Below are positions 27,286 through 34,709 of a stretch of 64,000 bases of DNA, in pieces (within the stretch, counting starts at the first letter, position 1; every line of letters begins with the position of its first letter). A program made the position numbers and the translations under genes. The notes beneath the pieces were generated by a model. The model saw only the letters and a program-made list of their open reading frames with translations. It did not search any database and had not been told where the DNA came from. The stretch spans positions 3,224,001 through 3,288,000 of the forward strand of contig NZ_CP019893.1 in assembly GCF_002156705.1 (NCBI RefSeq), in the 5' to 3' direction. The stretch comes from Natrarchaeobaculum aegyptiacum (GTDB taxonomy: Archaea > Halobacteriota > Halobacteria > Halobacteriales > Natrialbaceae).

Positions 27286-28107
27286 CTATTCTTCGGACTG
27301 CTCGCCCAGCTTCTCTCGAAACTCGACTGCTGCCTTCTCGAAGTGTTCCGCGAGGAACGGCGTTTCCGATGTCATCCGCTCCTCAAGGAATTCGACGGCG
27401 TCAGTGACCGCATCAGCGTCGCGTTCCGCGGTCGTGACACAGTCGACGTATCCGTCGAGTGCCCGACTGAACGCACGCGAAAAGTGGTCGTAGGCCCCGT
27501 CGACGCTCTCCATGTTGTCGTCGAGCGACTCGACGAGGGCCCGATAGACGGTCGCCGCCGACGCGTACCGACCCTGTTTGCGGTATTCGTTCGCGAGATC
27601 GAACCACTGCGTGAAGTCGATCGGCTCGAAGACGACGTGGTACTCAGGGTTCGTCTCTTCGAACCGTCGGTCGATCGCGGTGCGAAGCTCGTCGACCGAC
27701 TGTCTCGTCGGCTCGCCAACGCGTGCGAGAAACCGATCACGGAGATCCGCATCGGTCGCGAGTTCGTCACGCAGGAACGCGCGGAGTTCGTCGGCGTCGG
27801 CACCGTCGAGTGCGGTGTCGAGTCGATCGCCTTCGTCTGCCGGTGGGTCGTCGACACACCGAAGCAACACGGCGACGACGTGCTTGCATGCTCCCGGCCC
27901 ATCGTACGGACAGTCGCACCACGGGGCAAACCCGTCGGTGGCGAGGTCAACACCAACATCGTACTGACGGCTACCGCTCACGACGGCGGTGACGGTGCTG
28001 TTGACGCGGTGAATCCTGTGGATACGCCCATCAGCAAGGTATCGTTCGCCGCGTTCGAAGACTGCGTCCGCGCAGATGTCCCGAACTGCGTTCTCGGTTA
28101 TATCCAT
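27286..28107 (-). CDS. SWIM zinc-finger protein
   Basis: A 273-aa protein. The N-terminal part contains the SWIM zinc-binding pattern C-x-C-x(n)-C-x-H as CDCPYDGPGACKH (Cys64, Cys66, Cys74, His76). The rest is helical and acidic, with a possible TPR-like segment (WFDLANEYRKQGRYASAATVYRALVE). SWIM domains bind DNA or proteins and also occur in MuDR-type transposases, but no transposase domain is visible. The start lies two bases after the stop of the TumE-like gene, so it is third in an operon carried within the unit inserted in tnpB. Function unknown. Confidence 0.8.
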   Translation of the reverse strand: MDITENAVRDICADAVFERGERYLADGRIHRIHRVNSTVTAVVSGSRQYDVGVDLATDGFAPWCDCPYDGPGACKHVVAVLLRCVDDPPADEGDRLDTALDGADADELRAFLRDELATDADLRDRFLARVGEPTRQSVDELRTAIDRRFEETNPEYHVVFEPIDFTQWFDLANEYRKQGRYASAATVYRALVESLDDNMESVDGAYDHFSRAFSRALDGYVDCVTTAERDADAVTDAVEFLEERMTSETPFLAEHFEKAAVEFREKLGEQSEE

Positions 28108-28109
28108 CC

Positions 28110-28562
28110 TTACGGTGGGTTTGACGCACTATTCAGCCGATCCAGTGCATCATCCTCGTACGCTGCTCGCCACATTGCATGAACTGCACGCGTCACGAGT
28201 GACACCTCGGTTACGTCGATACAGGACGGTTCGGCGTCCGTTGTTGCGGCTTCAGGTGGCCGGTGAAAGTGGATCTCGGGAGAGTGTGTATTCGGGTGGC
28301 GATCGAAGCGCCAGTTGACGCCGTCGCTATCGACGTAATGAAACGAATACATTCCCAGTTCGCTCCACTGGATATCGAGTCTCGCAGCGTCGGCGTCTCC
28401 AAGGCCGTCGCTGAGACTGATCTGCAGTTCCGTGGGTGCGACGACGTCGTCGTACGCCGTTTCGTCGACGAGCGGTTCGAGTTCGAGCCACAGGTTACGA
28501 ATCCGCTGAAGTGCCGGCAGATAGATCGGCCCGAACTCGCCGGCACGGTCGTCGCCCTTCAT
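28110..28562 (-). CDS. TumE-like (DUF6516-like) protein, possible toxin
   Basis: A 150-aa acidic protein. The central part, SELGMYSFHYVDSDG followed by WRFDRHPNTHSPEIHFHRPPEA, resembles the conserved region of DUF6516/TumE proteins (Y-H-Y, then R-Y/F-D-N-x-P-H-H-P and a histidine-containing end). TumE proteins are toxins paired with an HTH antitoxin. The start ATG overlaps the stop of the upstream winged-helix gene (ATGA), typical of toxin-antitoxin pairs. The length is somewhat greater than usual. The match is by eye and moderate; a plain accessory protein is the alternative. Confidence 0.5.
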   Translation of the reverse strand: MKGDDRAGEFGPIYLPALQRIRNLWLELEPLVDETAYDDVVAPTELQISLSDGLGDADAARLDIQWSELGMYSFHYVDSDGVNWRFDRHPNTHSPEIHFHRPPEAATTDAEPSCIDVTEVSLVTRAVHAMWRAAYEDDALDRLNSASNPP

Positions 28563-29071
28563 ACGGTGAGCTGGTGGCTAGCTTCGTCGTAGGCGAGTGC
28601 GGCTTGCGCGACGGCGAGATTCTGCCTCGTCGTGCGCCACGCGGTAAGATCGTCCCAGCCGTCCGTCTCGTCAGCGTCGAGTTGCTGGGCGAGTTCCTCC
28701 GGTGACACCACGTCGTAGCGGTCCTCGTAGCGCCGGATCTCGGCCTTCATGTCCTGGATACTGTCGAGCAATTCCGGCCGATTGACTTCTTCACGAAGCT
28801 CGCGGATCCGGGACATCAACACCCGGTCGCTGTTGCGCTTGTACAGCGTTGTTTGTCCATCCTGTTCTGTCTCGGCGAACCCGGTGTTCACGAGGGTCTT
28901 GCAGTGGCGACGCGCCGTCGGCTCGCTCACGAGGGCCCGGTCGGCGATTTCGGCGGCCGACTGCCCGTCGTGGGTCTGTTCGACGATTTCGTACACCCGC
29001 TCGAACGGTGTAGTGTCGTCTTTCCAGCCCGCCTTGACCTGCTCGTTGACGTCGTCCCACGTCTCGGTCAT
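28559..29071 (-). CDS. winged-helix regulator, possible antitoxin
   Basis: A 170-aa haloarchaeal winged-helix protein (DUF7342-like). The helix-turn-helix is SAAEIADRALVSEPTARRHCKTLVNTGF at about residues 40-68, followed by a wing (TEQDGQTTLYKRN) and a C-terminal coiled helix (MKAEIRRYEDRYDVVSPEELAQQL). The start at 29071 is chosen because AACAAATAGTTTCTT (a complement TATA box) lies about 29 bases upstream; a TTG at 29098 would lie inside that box. It is first in the operon, so it may repress its own promoter. Confidence 0.72.
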   Translation of the reverse strand: MTETWDDVNEQVKAGWKDDTTPFERVYEIVEQTHDGQSAAEIADRALVSEPTARRHCKTLVNTGFAETEQDGQTTLYKRNSDRVLMSRIRELREEVNRPELLDSIQDMKAEIRRYEDRYDVVSPEELAQQLDADETDGWDDLTAWRTTRQNLAVAQAALAYDEASHQLTV

Positions 29072-29093
29072 ACTGGGTGCTACGTACTCGAGG

Positions 29094-29108
29094 AACAAAT
29101 AGTTTCTT
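29094..29108 (-). promoter_or_regulatory. TATA-like box of the three-gene unit
   Basis: The complement reads AAGAAACTATTTGTT, centred about 29 bases before the ATG at 29071. The unit therefore carries its own promoter inside the inserted segment. Confidence 0.45.
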
Positions 29109-29250
29109 GAGAAAATTATCTAACGGTAGTGGCTGTACAGAAGCGTTGTCAGGCTACCCGCTCGCCCAAGAAACTCTTGCGGCGCTGTATCCCCTCCCTG
29201 CTCGCGCCTCCAGCGCTCGCTGAGGAAGGGGGCTTAGCGCCTCAATTCAG

Positions 29251-29434
29251 CTAACTGCACCTCGATGCCTGCGTCGTAGGCTTTGTACTCGATGTAGTTG
29301 AGCAGGCGAGCGAACGGCATCTTGTGGGTCCTGTCGTTGACGTACCACCCTTTGTCGTTGTCCTTGCGAATCCCGCCGAGGTCGCCCACGACGATGACCG
29401 CATTCCGTTCTTCAGCGCCCTCCACGATTTGGTA
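29251..29434 (-). pseudogene. tnpB: tnpB, middle fragment (RuvC-II region)
   Basis: About 61 codons matching TnpB: QIVEGAEERNAVIVVGDLGGIRKDND, then PFARLLNYIEYKAYDAGIEVQL, the block immediately before the zinc ribbon. The glutamate expected in the IVVED/E-type RuvC-II motif is Asp in VVGDL, which many TnpB relatives share. The frame breaks at the CTAA at 29251-29254 and continues in the fragment at 26977-27240. Upstream of about 29434 the similarity stops, so the first two thirds of the gene are lost. Confidence 0.8.
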
Positions 29435-29558
29435 ACTGGGACCAGTTTCACCTACGTCGTCAAGCAATACACCGCGAGGAGCCACTTCAGCGCGTTTCCA
29501 CCCCGATCTCGAGCGCTTCGAAGATAGATTGAAGGGGTCAGATATCGAACGTCGTGTC

Positions 29559-29762
29559 ATGCTCGAAGAGCTGTCTCCACGGATCGCGGCCGCCATCGGA
29601 CTGCTCGCAGTGGTACCCACGATCGCTTACGGCCTCGGTCGACCCGGCCTCTTCGGATTTCTCTCGGCGGTCAACGTCGTGATCATCTTCGTGGCACTCT
29701 ACCTCGCGATGTCGCCGCTCGAGGAGCCGACACACGGGAGCGGCGGCGATACGGCGACGTAA
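29559..29762 (+). CDS. small membrane protein, probable ba3 oxidase accessory subunit
   Basis: A 67-aa protein with two predicted membrane helices (about 8-24 and 29-52): SPRIAAAIGLLAVVPTIAYG, then GFLSAVNVVIIFVALYLAMSP. It resembles the short proteins annotated as cytochrome ba3 oxidase subunit (CbaE-like) that follow cbaC in other haloarchaea; this is from memory and not tested. If right, the transposon remnant has separated it from cbaDBAC by 4 kb. The start at 29559 is the first that gives a normal N-terminus. Confidence 0.55.
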   Translation: MLEELSPRIAAAIGLLAVVPTIAYGLGRPGLFGFLSAVNVVIIFVALYLAMSPLEEPTHGSGGDTAT

Positions 29763-29858
29763 CGACTGCCAGCCACGACTGCGACTGGTGTAACGACGGT
29801 GGAACGATCCGGAGATCGCACGGGGGATTTTTCCTCGTCGACGTGGTGGAGGCCCCCT

Positions 29859-30362
29859 ATGCGGGGACTTCGATGGGTAACACTCCCGGAAGACGAACGA
29901 AATGCGTTCCTCGGAGACGGTGGAACCGGCGTCCTCTCCTTTGGGGCGGGCGAGGGCGAACCGCCACGATCGTTGCCTGTCTCGTACGGGTACGCAGCAG
30001 AAATCGAACAGTTCTACTTCAAACTCTCGTTTCCGCCGGCCAGTTCGAAAGACGAGGTCATCGACAATCCCGTCTCGTTCGTCGTCTTCGGGCCCGTCTC
30101 GTCCGAAGCGGAAGACGAAAAGGAGAGCGTCGAGGGAAGCGATCGAGCCGAGCGAGAGAACGGCCACCAGTGGAAGAGCGTCGTCGCCACGGGCCGTCTC
30201 GAGGAACTCACTGACTTGCCCTCGGAGTCGGCAGCCGTTCAGGGGCTGTGGGCCGTCGACATCCCGGGGTTCGAAGTATTCGAGAAACCGCGTGAGGACG
30301 TCGAGTTCCAGGACTTCTGCCTCGATCCGGAATCGATCACCGGCCGAAAAGAGGCGATCTGA
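29859..30362 (+). CDS. pyridoxamine 5'-phosphate oxidase family (flavin-binding split barrel) protein
   Basis: A 167-aa protein of the FMN-binding split-barrel group. N-terminal WVTLPEDERNAFLGDGGTGVLSF and RSLPVSYGYAAEIEQFYFKL match the first strands of the PNPOx-like fold, and SVVATGRLEELTD matches the later conserved turn. An acidic insertion (about 85-105) is halophilic in style. Members may reduce or bind flavin, F420 or heme; catalysis cannot be assigned. It may be a distal member of the oxidase gene neighbourhood. Confidence 0.75.
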   Translation: MRGLRWVTLPEDERNAFLGDGGTGVLSFGAGEGEPPRSLPVSYGYAAEIEQFYFKLSFPPASSKDEVIDNPVSFVVFGPVSSEAEDEKESVEGSDRAERENGHQWKSVVATGRLEELTDLPSESAAVQGLWAVDIPGFEVFEKPREDVEFQDFCLDPESITGRKEAI

Positions 30363-30454
30363 TGAAGCCAGCTGGTCGTCGGTGAGAGTGCGGTCTCGCC
30401 GATCGACGACCCGTGGTGGCCGTGTCGGTGTGGAGTAGCGGAGCCGTCGGTCTG

Positions 30455-30814
30455 TCAGTTCGTGTAGCGCTCGAGCAACTGTTCGAGGCGGTCACCGGGG
30501 AGTGCGCCGGTGTGTTGTTCGACCTGTTCACCATCGGCGAAGAGGACGAGCGTCGGGACGCCGCGGACGCCGAACTGGCCGGCGAGTAGCTGGTGGGCGT
30601 CGACGTCGACCTTCGCGATTACGGCATCGGTCTTCCCGGCCAGGTCCTCGAGGACCGGCTCGAGCATCTTGCAGGGGCCACACCAGTCGGCGTAGAAGTC
30701 GACGAGGACGACGTCGTGGTCGTCGACCAGTTCCTCGAGGTGGGCCTCGCCGTCGACGTGGACGGGGGCGTTCGGTGCGGCTCCGTTCGAACCGCCGTGT
30801 GCATCGGTTGCCAT
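30455..30814 (-). CDS. trxA: thioredoxin
   Basis: A 119-aa thioredoxin with the active site WCGPCKM (Cys45, Cys48), the cis-proline segment GVRGVPTLVLF and the buried DFYADW. It reduces disulfides in the cytoplasm. The ATG at 30814 lies about 30 bases downstream of a TATA box (complement CCCTTAT), so the transcript is leaderless. Directly upstream of that box is the motif TTGTATTG-N9-GCAAAAC, shared with other sulfur and redox genes in the window. Convergent with the PNPOx-like gene. Confidence 0.95.
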   Translation of the reverse strand: MATDAHGGSNGAAPNAPVHVDGEAHLEELVDDHDVVLVDFYADWCGPCKMLEPVLEDLAGKTDAVIAKVDVDAHQLLAGQFGVRGVPTLVLFADGEQVEQHTGALPGDRLEQLLERYTN

Positions 30815-30840
30815 CACTGCGGGATACGGGCGTGGCCCAC

Positions 30841-30871
30841 ATAAGGGTTTTGCATAGTTGTTGCAATACAA
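30841..30871 (-). promoter_or_regulatory. sulfur/redox motif plus TATA box before trxA
   Basis: On the complement: TTGTATTG, CAACAACTAT, GCAAAAC, CCTTAT. The element TTGCA-N7-TGCAA inside it is a near-perfect inverted repeat. The same arrangement precedes five other genes listed here. Confidence 0.6.
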
Positions 30872-30945
30872 CAGAACCGAGTGATACGGGGGATCGGTAT
30901 CGGCGATTGTTCGCTCACGAACGACGTCGTGGCGCGGCAAACGTG

Positions 30946-31344
30946 TCAGCCCTGCTGATCGACCGACGGGGCGTCGGCGTACCGATCCTCGAACTCCTGA
31001 ATGAGCATGCTCACCTGTGCGTACCGGTCAGTGACCGTCCGCTGCATCTGACGAGTAATCGTCGACGGCGGAACGGGCGTGTAGACGTGGTGGTAGCCCC
31101 CTCCCTCGTCGTTCTTCTGGGTCTTCTCTACGAACCCGCTCTGGAGCAGTCGCTGGATCGATCGGTAGACCGTCGAGCGCTCGCGGTCGACCCGCTCGGC
31201 GACGTCGTCGACCGTCATCGGTCCGTCACTCCTGACGATCACCTGGTAACAGGTCGTATCGAGGCCGCGCAGGCCGTGAATGCACTCGAGTAGCCCCTCA
31301 CAAACCATGTCCCGTCGTAGCTGATCGGCCATCGAGTTCGCCAT
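30946..31344 (-). CDS. HTH regulator of the sulfur/redox genes, paralogue 1
   Basis: A 132-aa regulator. MANSMADQLRRDM is followed by a winged helix (about 40-80) with MTVDDVAERVDRERSTVYRSIQRLLQSGF, similar to the TrmB and MarR classes, and a C-terminal coiled helix for dimerisation. It is 2-cysteine (Cys15, Cys20, Cys32 region), so thiol sensing is possible. It is a close paralogue of the next gene. Its promoter carries the same TTGTATTG motif, consistent with autoregulation. The exact target set is inferred from motif sharing only. Confidence 0.82.
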   Translation of the reverse strand: MANSMADQLRRDMVCEGLLECIHGLRGLDTTCYQVIVRSDGPMTVDDVAERVDRERSTVYRSIQRLLQSGFVEKTQKNDEGGGYHHVYTPVPPSTITRQMQRTVTDRYAQVSMLIQEFEDRYADAPSVDQQG

Positions 31345-31374
31345 GTACGTACTGTTCGTAGGGGCTTGAGAACG

Positions 31375-31404
31375 ATAAGGTTTTGCAAATGTTGCACAAT
31401 ACAA
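31375..31404 (-). promoter_or_regulatory. sulfur/redox motif plus TATA box before regulator 1
   Basis: Complement: TTGTATTG, TGCAACATT, TGCAAAAC, CTTAT. It lies about 31 bases before the ATG at 31344. Confidence 0.6.
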
Positions 31405-31522
31405 GAACGATTAATGGAGGAGAAAACGCTCGAGCACTGTGAGAAGGCCAGAGAACAGACGGAAACGAGAGAGGAAGATACCGCTGACCCGAGTTCTATA
31501 CGAGAGCAGGCGGTGTGCGTGC

Positions 31523-31927
31523 CTACCCTTCCGCGACTGCCGTCCCCTCGTCGACGTGCTCGTACTTGTCTTCGAACTCCTGGATCAGTTGCCCCATCTT
31601 CGCGTACCAGTCGTTGAGCATCCGCTGCATGTCGTTTGCGATCTGGGTCGGATCGGTCGGGTAGTAGACGTGGTAGTACCCACCCTGGTCGTAGTTGATC
31701 TGCTCTTTCTGGATGAACCCGCTCTGGAGCAGTCGCTGGATGGCCCGGTAGGCCGTCGATCGTTCGCGGTCGACGCGTTCTGCAACCTCGTCGATCGTCA
31801 GCGGTTCGTCGCTCTCGACCATCACCTGGAAACACTCCTTGTCGAGTTGCTTGAGACCGTGGATACACTCCAGCAGCCCTTCACACTCCATATCCTGCTG
31901 GAGTTGTTCTACCATCGAGTTAGCCAT
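31523..31927 (-). CDS. HTH regulator of the sulfur/redox genes, paralogue 2
   Basis: A 134-aa regulator, colinear with the previous protein. The helix-turn-helix is LTIDEVAERVDRERSTAYRAIQRLLQSGF, and the N-terminus MANSMVEQLQQDMECEGLLECIHGL is shared with paralogue 1, including the cysteines. The C-terminal helix (DMQRMLNDWYAKMGQLIQEFEDKY) probably dimerises. The two lie in tandem with 178 bases between, each with its own promoter, so they are a recent or maintained duplication. The promoter carries a weaker form of the same motif. Confidence 0.82.
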   Translation of the reverse strand: MANSMVEQLQQDMECEGLLECIHGLKQLDKECFQVMVESDEPLTIDEVAERVDRERSTAYRAIQRLLQSGFIQKEQINYDQGGYYHVYYPTDPTQIANDMQRMLNDWYAKMGQLIQEFEDKYEHVDEGTAVAEG

Positions 31928-31956
31928 GTGTTGATGGGCCGTACGAGACCCGGGGG

Positions 31957-31988
31957 TAAAAGGGTTTTGTGAATATCGTACAATCTCA
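31957..31988 (-). promoter_or_regulatory. variant sulfur/redox motif before regulator 2
   Basis: Complement: GAGATTGTACGATATTCACAAAACCCTTTTA. The first half (GATTGTAC) diverges from TTGTATTG, but the CAAAAC-TATA half is kept. Confidence 0.45.
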
Positions 31989-32141
31989 ATTCACTCGTTG
32001 TGACGATCCGGGATCTCGTCGCTCGTGTCCGGGGGTCATCTGTGAGCGCCCTCGAGTCCCAGCCATCCGTGGAGACGGCACAGTCTGGCATGGGCTCGCG
32101 CCAGCTCGGTCACGGCTGAGAGTCCACTGTCCCGGGAAGGT

Positions 32142-32543
32142 CTAGGCGTCCGCGTACAGGTAGAGCGCACAGATGGCGAGAACTGCCTCGGCAGCTTTCG
32201 TGATGACTGCCAGTGGGTTCAGCGAGCCCTGCATGTAGAACGCCTCGAGACCCCAGCCCTGGACTGGGAAGAGAGCGAGAATCGTGACGATCGAGTAGAT
32301 TGCCGCGACGAGGTATAGCGGTCGCCGCCAGTAGCGAGTGAGATAGACGATCGTTCCACCGATGAATCCGAGCCCGTTGAGAACGAACAGAACGCCCAGC
32401 ACCTGGCTGAATTGAATGGCGTTCGTCGCCGCTACGAGGTGGAGCACGCCAGTGATGAGCGCCATGAGGATGGCGACGTAGCTGACCGGATTCGTTGGTC
32501 GATCGAACATTGCTTTGTCTGCAGTTGTGGGATTTGCGCACAT
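32142..32543 (-). CDS. small integral membrane protein of unknown function
   Basis: A 133-aa hydrophobic protein with four predicted membrane helices, including VSYVAILMALITGVLHLVA, FSQVLGVLFVLNGLGFIGGTIVYL, PLYLVAAIYSIVTILALF and ITKAAEAVLAICALYLYAD. I do not recognise the family with certainty; the layout recalls DoxX-like or DUF7475-like membrane proteins. The start is uncertain: ATG at 32543 (MCANP) or at 32510 (MFDRP). It lies between the HTH regulators and an antiporter, both unlinked to it by spacing. Confidence 0.6.
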   Translation of the reverse strand: MCANPTTADKAMFDRPTNPVSYVAILMALITGVLHLVAATNAIQFSQVLGVLFVLNGLGFIGGTIVYLTRYWRRPLYLVAAIYSIVTILALFPVQGWGLEAFYMQGSLNPLAVITKAAEAVLAICALYLYADA

Positions 32544-32776
32544 ACCCCTGTTGTCTTGACGGGTGGCTGAAAATTCTTCTGGTACGACTGGCGAAGCCCG
32601 TGGGCACGTCGTCTTCACGAGGTGGTCTCGTGGCTTCGAGATTGCATTCGAGTCGAGTTCCGACTCGATGATGCCGGGGGAGGGCCCGACCGCTAGTGGC
32701 GGTCCAGGCCTGAACTGGTGAGTGAAACCGAGCGCGGGTGACCGGGTTCACTCCTCAGTCGACACCTGGAACGGTA

Positions 32777-34642
32777 CTAGTCGTGCGGGTGAAACCGTTT
32801 GACAGCCTGCTCGACGGCGTCGGTCTCGCCGAGGAAGGTGACCCGGTCGCCGTCTCGAAGCCGGTGGTCGCCAGTCGGCACCTCGGTCGTTCCATCCCGG
32901 TGGGTCAGCAACCCGACGATACAGCCGTCTGGAATCTCGGCATTGACGTCCGCGATCGTCTTGCCGACCAGATCCGACGCCGTCACTTCGATCTCCTGGA
33001 CGTCACCGGTGCGGCCGAGTTCGTTCATCCACGCCGACAGCGACGGCCGCTCTAAGACGTTCTCGAGCGACCACGCGGTGGCCATCGAGAGGTCGATCGC
33101 GTGGACGTCGAGGGCTTCGAAGGCGTCGACGTTCTCGGGCTGGTTGACCCGCGAGGCGACCGTCTCGACGTCGAAGGTGGTCTGGGCGAGCTGGCAGACC
33201 AGCAGGTTGACGTCGTCGTCGGGCGTGGTCGCGATGACCGTCTTCGCGTCGTCGACGCCCGCTTGCTCGAGGACTGCGGCGTCGGTGCCGTCACCCTCGA
33301 GCGCCCGGAGGCCGCGTTTACGGGCTTTTTCGACGGCATCCGGGTTCGCGTCGACCAGCAGTACGTTCTCTCCGTCCTGTTCGAGTCGTTCTGCGAGGGA
33401 GAGGCCGACCCGTCCCCCGCCGACGATGATGGTGCGCATTGGTGAAACCTCGAGTACGTTCGCGATCTGTCGAGCGAGGCCGGCCTGGAGGACGACCGTC
33501 GCGAAGATGATCAGAAAGACGGTGCCGGCGAGCAACTGGGCCTCCTGTGGGCGGCCGAGCGCTTGCAACTCGACGGCAAAGAGCGTCGCGACGCTGGCGG
33601 GAATGATCCCACGAGGGCCGACCGCCGAGAGGAAGAGTCGCTCGTTGCGGGTGAATCGCGCGCCGGTCGTCGAGAGGTAGATGACGGCCGGCCGGAGCAC
33701 CATCGTGATCGCGACGACGATGGCGATTCCGGCCAGTCCGAGGGCCATGATGTCCTGAAAATCGATCAGCGCGGCCAGCGCGACGAAGACGAACGAGAGA
33801 ACCACCACGGAGACGTCGTCGAGGAAGTCGATCACTTCCTCGTGGTACGGCAGATCGACGTTTCCGAGGGCGAACCCCGCCATCGCGGCCGCAGCGATCC
33901 CCGTCTCGCTGGCGAGAAACTCGGCACCGCCGTAGGCGACGACGATCCCCGCGAGGACGATCAACCGGGCGTGCAGCGGGGCTGCACAGGGTCTCGAGTA
34001 GCCTCGAGTGAGGAGCAACCAGACGGCGGCTGCGACTGCCGCGCCGACGCCGAGACCGATGCCCAGTCGCCACGCGAAATCCGCAACGAGGTGAGTGAGA
34101 CCGCCGTCGCCGGCGATCAGCACCTCGAAGACGACGACCACCAGGATCGCCGCCGTCACGTCGTTGATCACGCCCTCGCCCTCGAGGACCGAGGCCACGT
34201 GATCTCTGACGGTGACGACCTGCAGGATCGGCCCGATCACCGTCGGGCCGGTCGCGATCAACAGCGCCCCGACTAACAGCCCCACCTCGAGGCTGGTCTC
34301 GAGGAATACGACGACCGCACCAGCCGTGCCAAGCCACGTCAGCAGCGCACCGACCGTGATGAGCCTCGTCAGCGCCGTCGGACTCTCCCGGAGCTTCTCG
34401 AGGTGGAGGTGATACCCACCCTCGAAGAGGATGATCGCGACGCTCACGCCGACCATCGCCGAGAGCCCGCCGCCGAACGTCTCACTCGAGACGATCCCGA
34501 GGACCTCGGGGCCGATGGCGATGCCGGCGAAGATCAGGAAGAGGACGCTCGGGATGCGGAGCCGGTCGGCGAGCACGCGGGAGGCGACCCCGAGGGCGAG
34601 GATGATCGCGATGACGGTGACGAGCATCACGGTCGAATACAC
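32777..34642 (-). CDS. CPA-type Na+(K+)/H+ antiporter with RCK (TrkA-N/TrkA-C) domains
   Basis: A 621-aa membrane protein. Residues about 1-390 form an antiporter of about 12-13 helices. Residues about 397-520 form a TrkA-N/RCK domain starting IIVGGGRVGLSLAERLEQDG with a bound-nucleotide aspartate in LLVDANPDA. The last about 85 residues are a TrkA-C domain. The family uses the cytoplasmic RCK part to sense NAD(H) or cations. A likely role is Na+ or K+ homeostasis at high salt. The gene stands alone. Confidence 0.93.
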   Translation of the reverse strand: MYSTVMLVTVIAIILALGVASRVLADRLRIPSVLFLIFAGIAIGPEVLGIVSSETFGGGLSAMVGVSVAIILFEGGYHLHLEKLRESPTALTRLITVGALLTWLGTAGAVVVFLETSLEVGLLVGALLIATGPTVIGPILQVVTVRDHVASVLEGEGVINDVTAAILVVVVFEVLIAGDGGLTHLVADFAWRLGIGLGVGAAVAAAVWLLLTRGYSRPCAAPLHARLIVLAGIVVAYGGAEFLASETGIAAAAMAGFALGNVDLPYHEEVIDFLDDVSVVVLSFVFVALAALIDFQDIMALGLAGIAIVVAITMVLRPAVIYLSTTGARFTRNERLFLSAVGPRGIIPASVATLFAVELQALGRPQEAQLLAGTVFLIIFATVVLQAGLARQIANVLEVSPMRTIIVGGGRVGLSLAERLEQDGENVLLVDANPDAVEKARKRGLRALEGDGTDAAVLEQAGVDDAKTVIATTPDDDVNLLVCQLAQTTFDVETVASRVNQPENVDAFEALDVHAIDLSMATAWSLENVLERPSLSAWMNELGRTGDVQEIEVTASDLVGKTIADVNAEIPDGCIVGLLTHRDGTTEVPTGDHRLRDGDRVTFLGETDAVEQAVKRFHPHD

Positions 34643-34709
34643 CCGCGATCCACGGTGAAAATGATTTCAGTCGGTGTCTGCGTGCGATACTGGCGCGCGC
34701 CTGTCATGC

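Larger units (their letters stand above)
27241..29250 (-). mobile_element. 2,010-base three-gene unit inserted in tnpB
   Basis: A segment flanked by a 4-base direct repeat CTAA (27237-27240 and 29251-29254) that splits tnpB. Deleting it with one CTAA copy restores an in-frame TnpB. It contains a three-gene operon (winged helix, TumE-like, SWIM) and about 180 non-coding bases at its right end. I see no transposase gene and no clear terminal inverted repeats, so the mechanism of insertion is unknown. Confidence 0.6.
25543..29434 (-). mobile_element. remnant of a TnpB-type (IS200/IS605, IS1341 group) element, twice interrupted
   Basis: The right end starts at CATCCTCCCACGGC directly after cbaC. 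Two tnpB pieces (26977-27240 and 29251-29434) lie on the minus strand. The terminal hairpin, reconstructed by removing the IS at 25561-26947, is CCCACGGC-CAAA-GCCGTGGG, followed by a second hairpin CCCCC-ACT-GGGGG at 26963-26975. The N-terminal two thirds of TnpB and the left end are missing. The element lies between cbaC and a small gene that looks like another cba subunit. Confidence 0.75.

Noticed and set aside
29438-29506. Codons WKRAEVAPRGVLLDDVGETGP just upstream of the tnpB middle fragment as tnpB sequence
   Set aside because: They do not match the expected TnpB region before QIVEGAEE. They may come from another element end. Origin unclear, so not annotated as tnpB.
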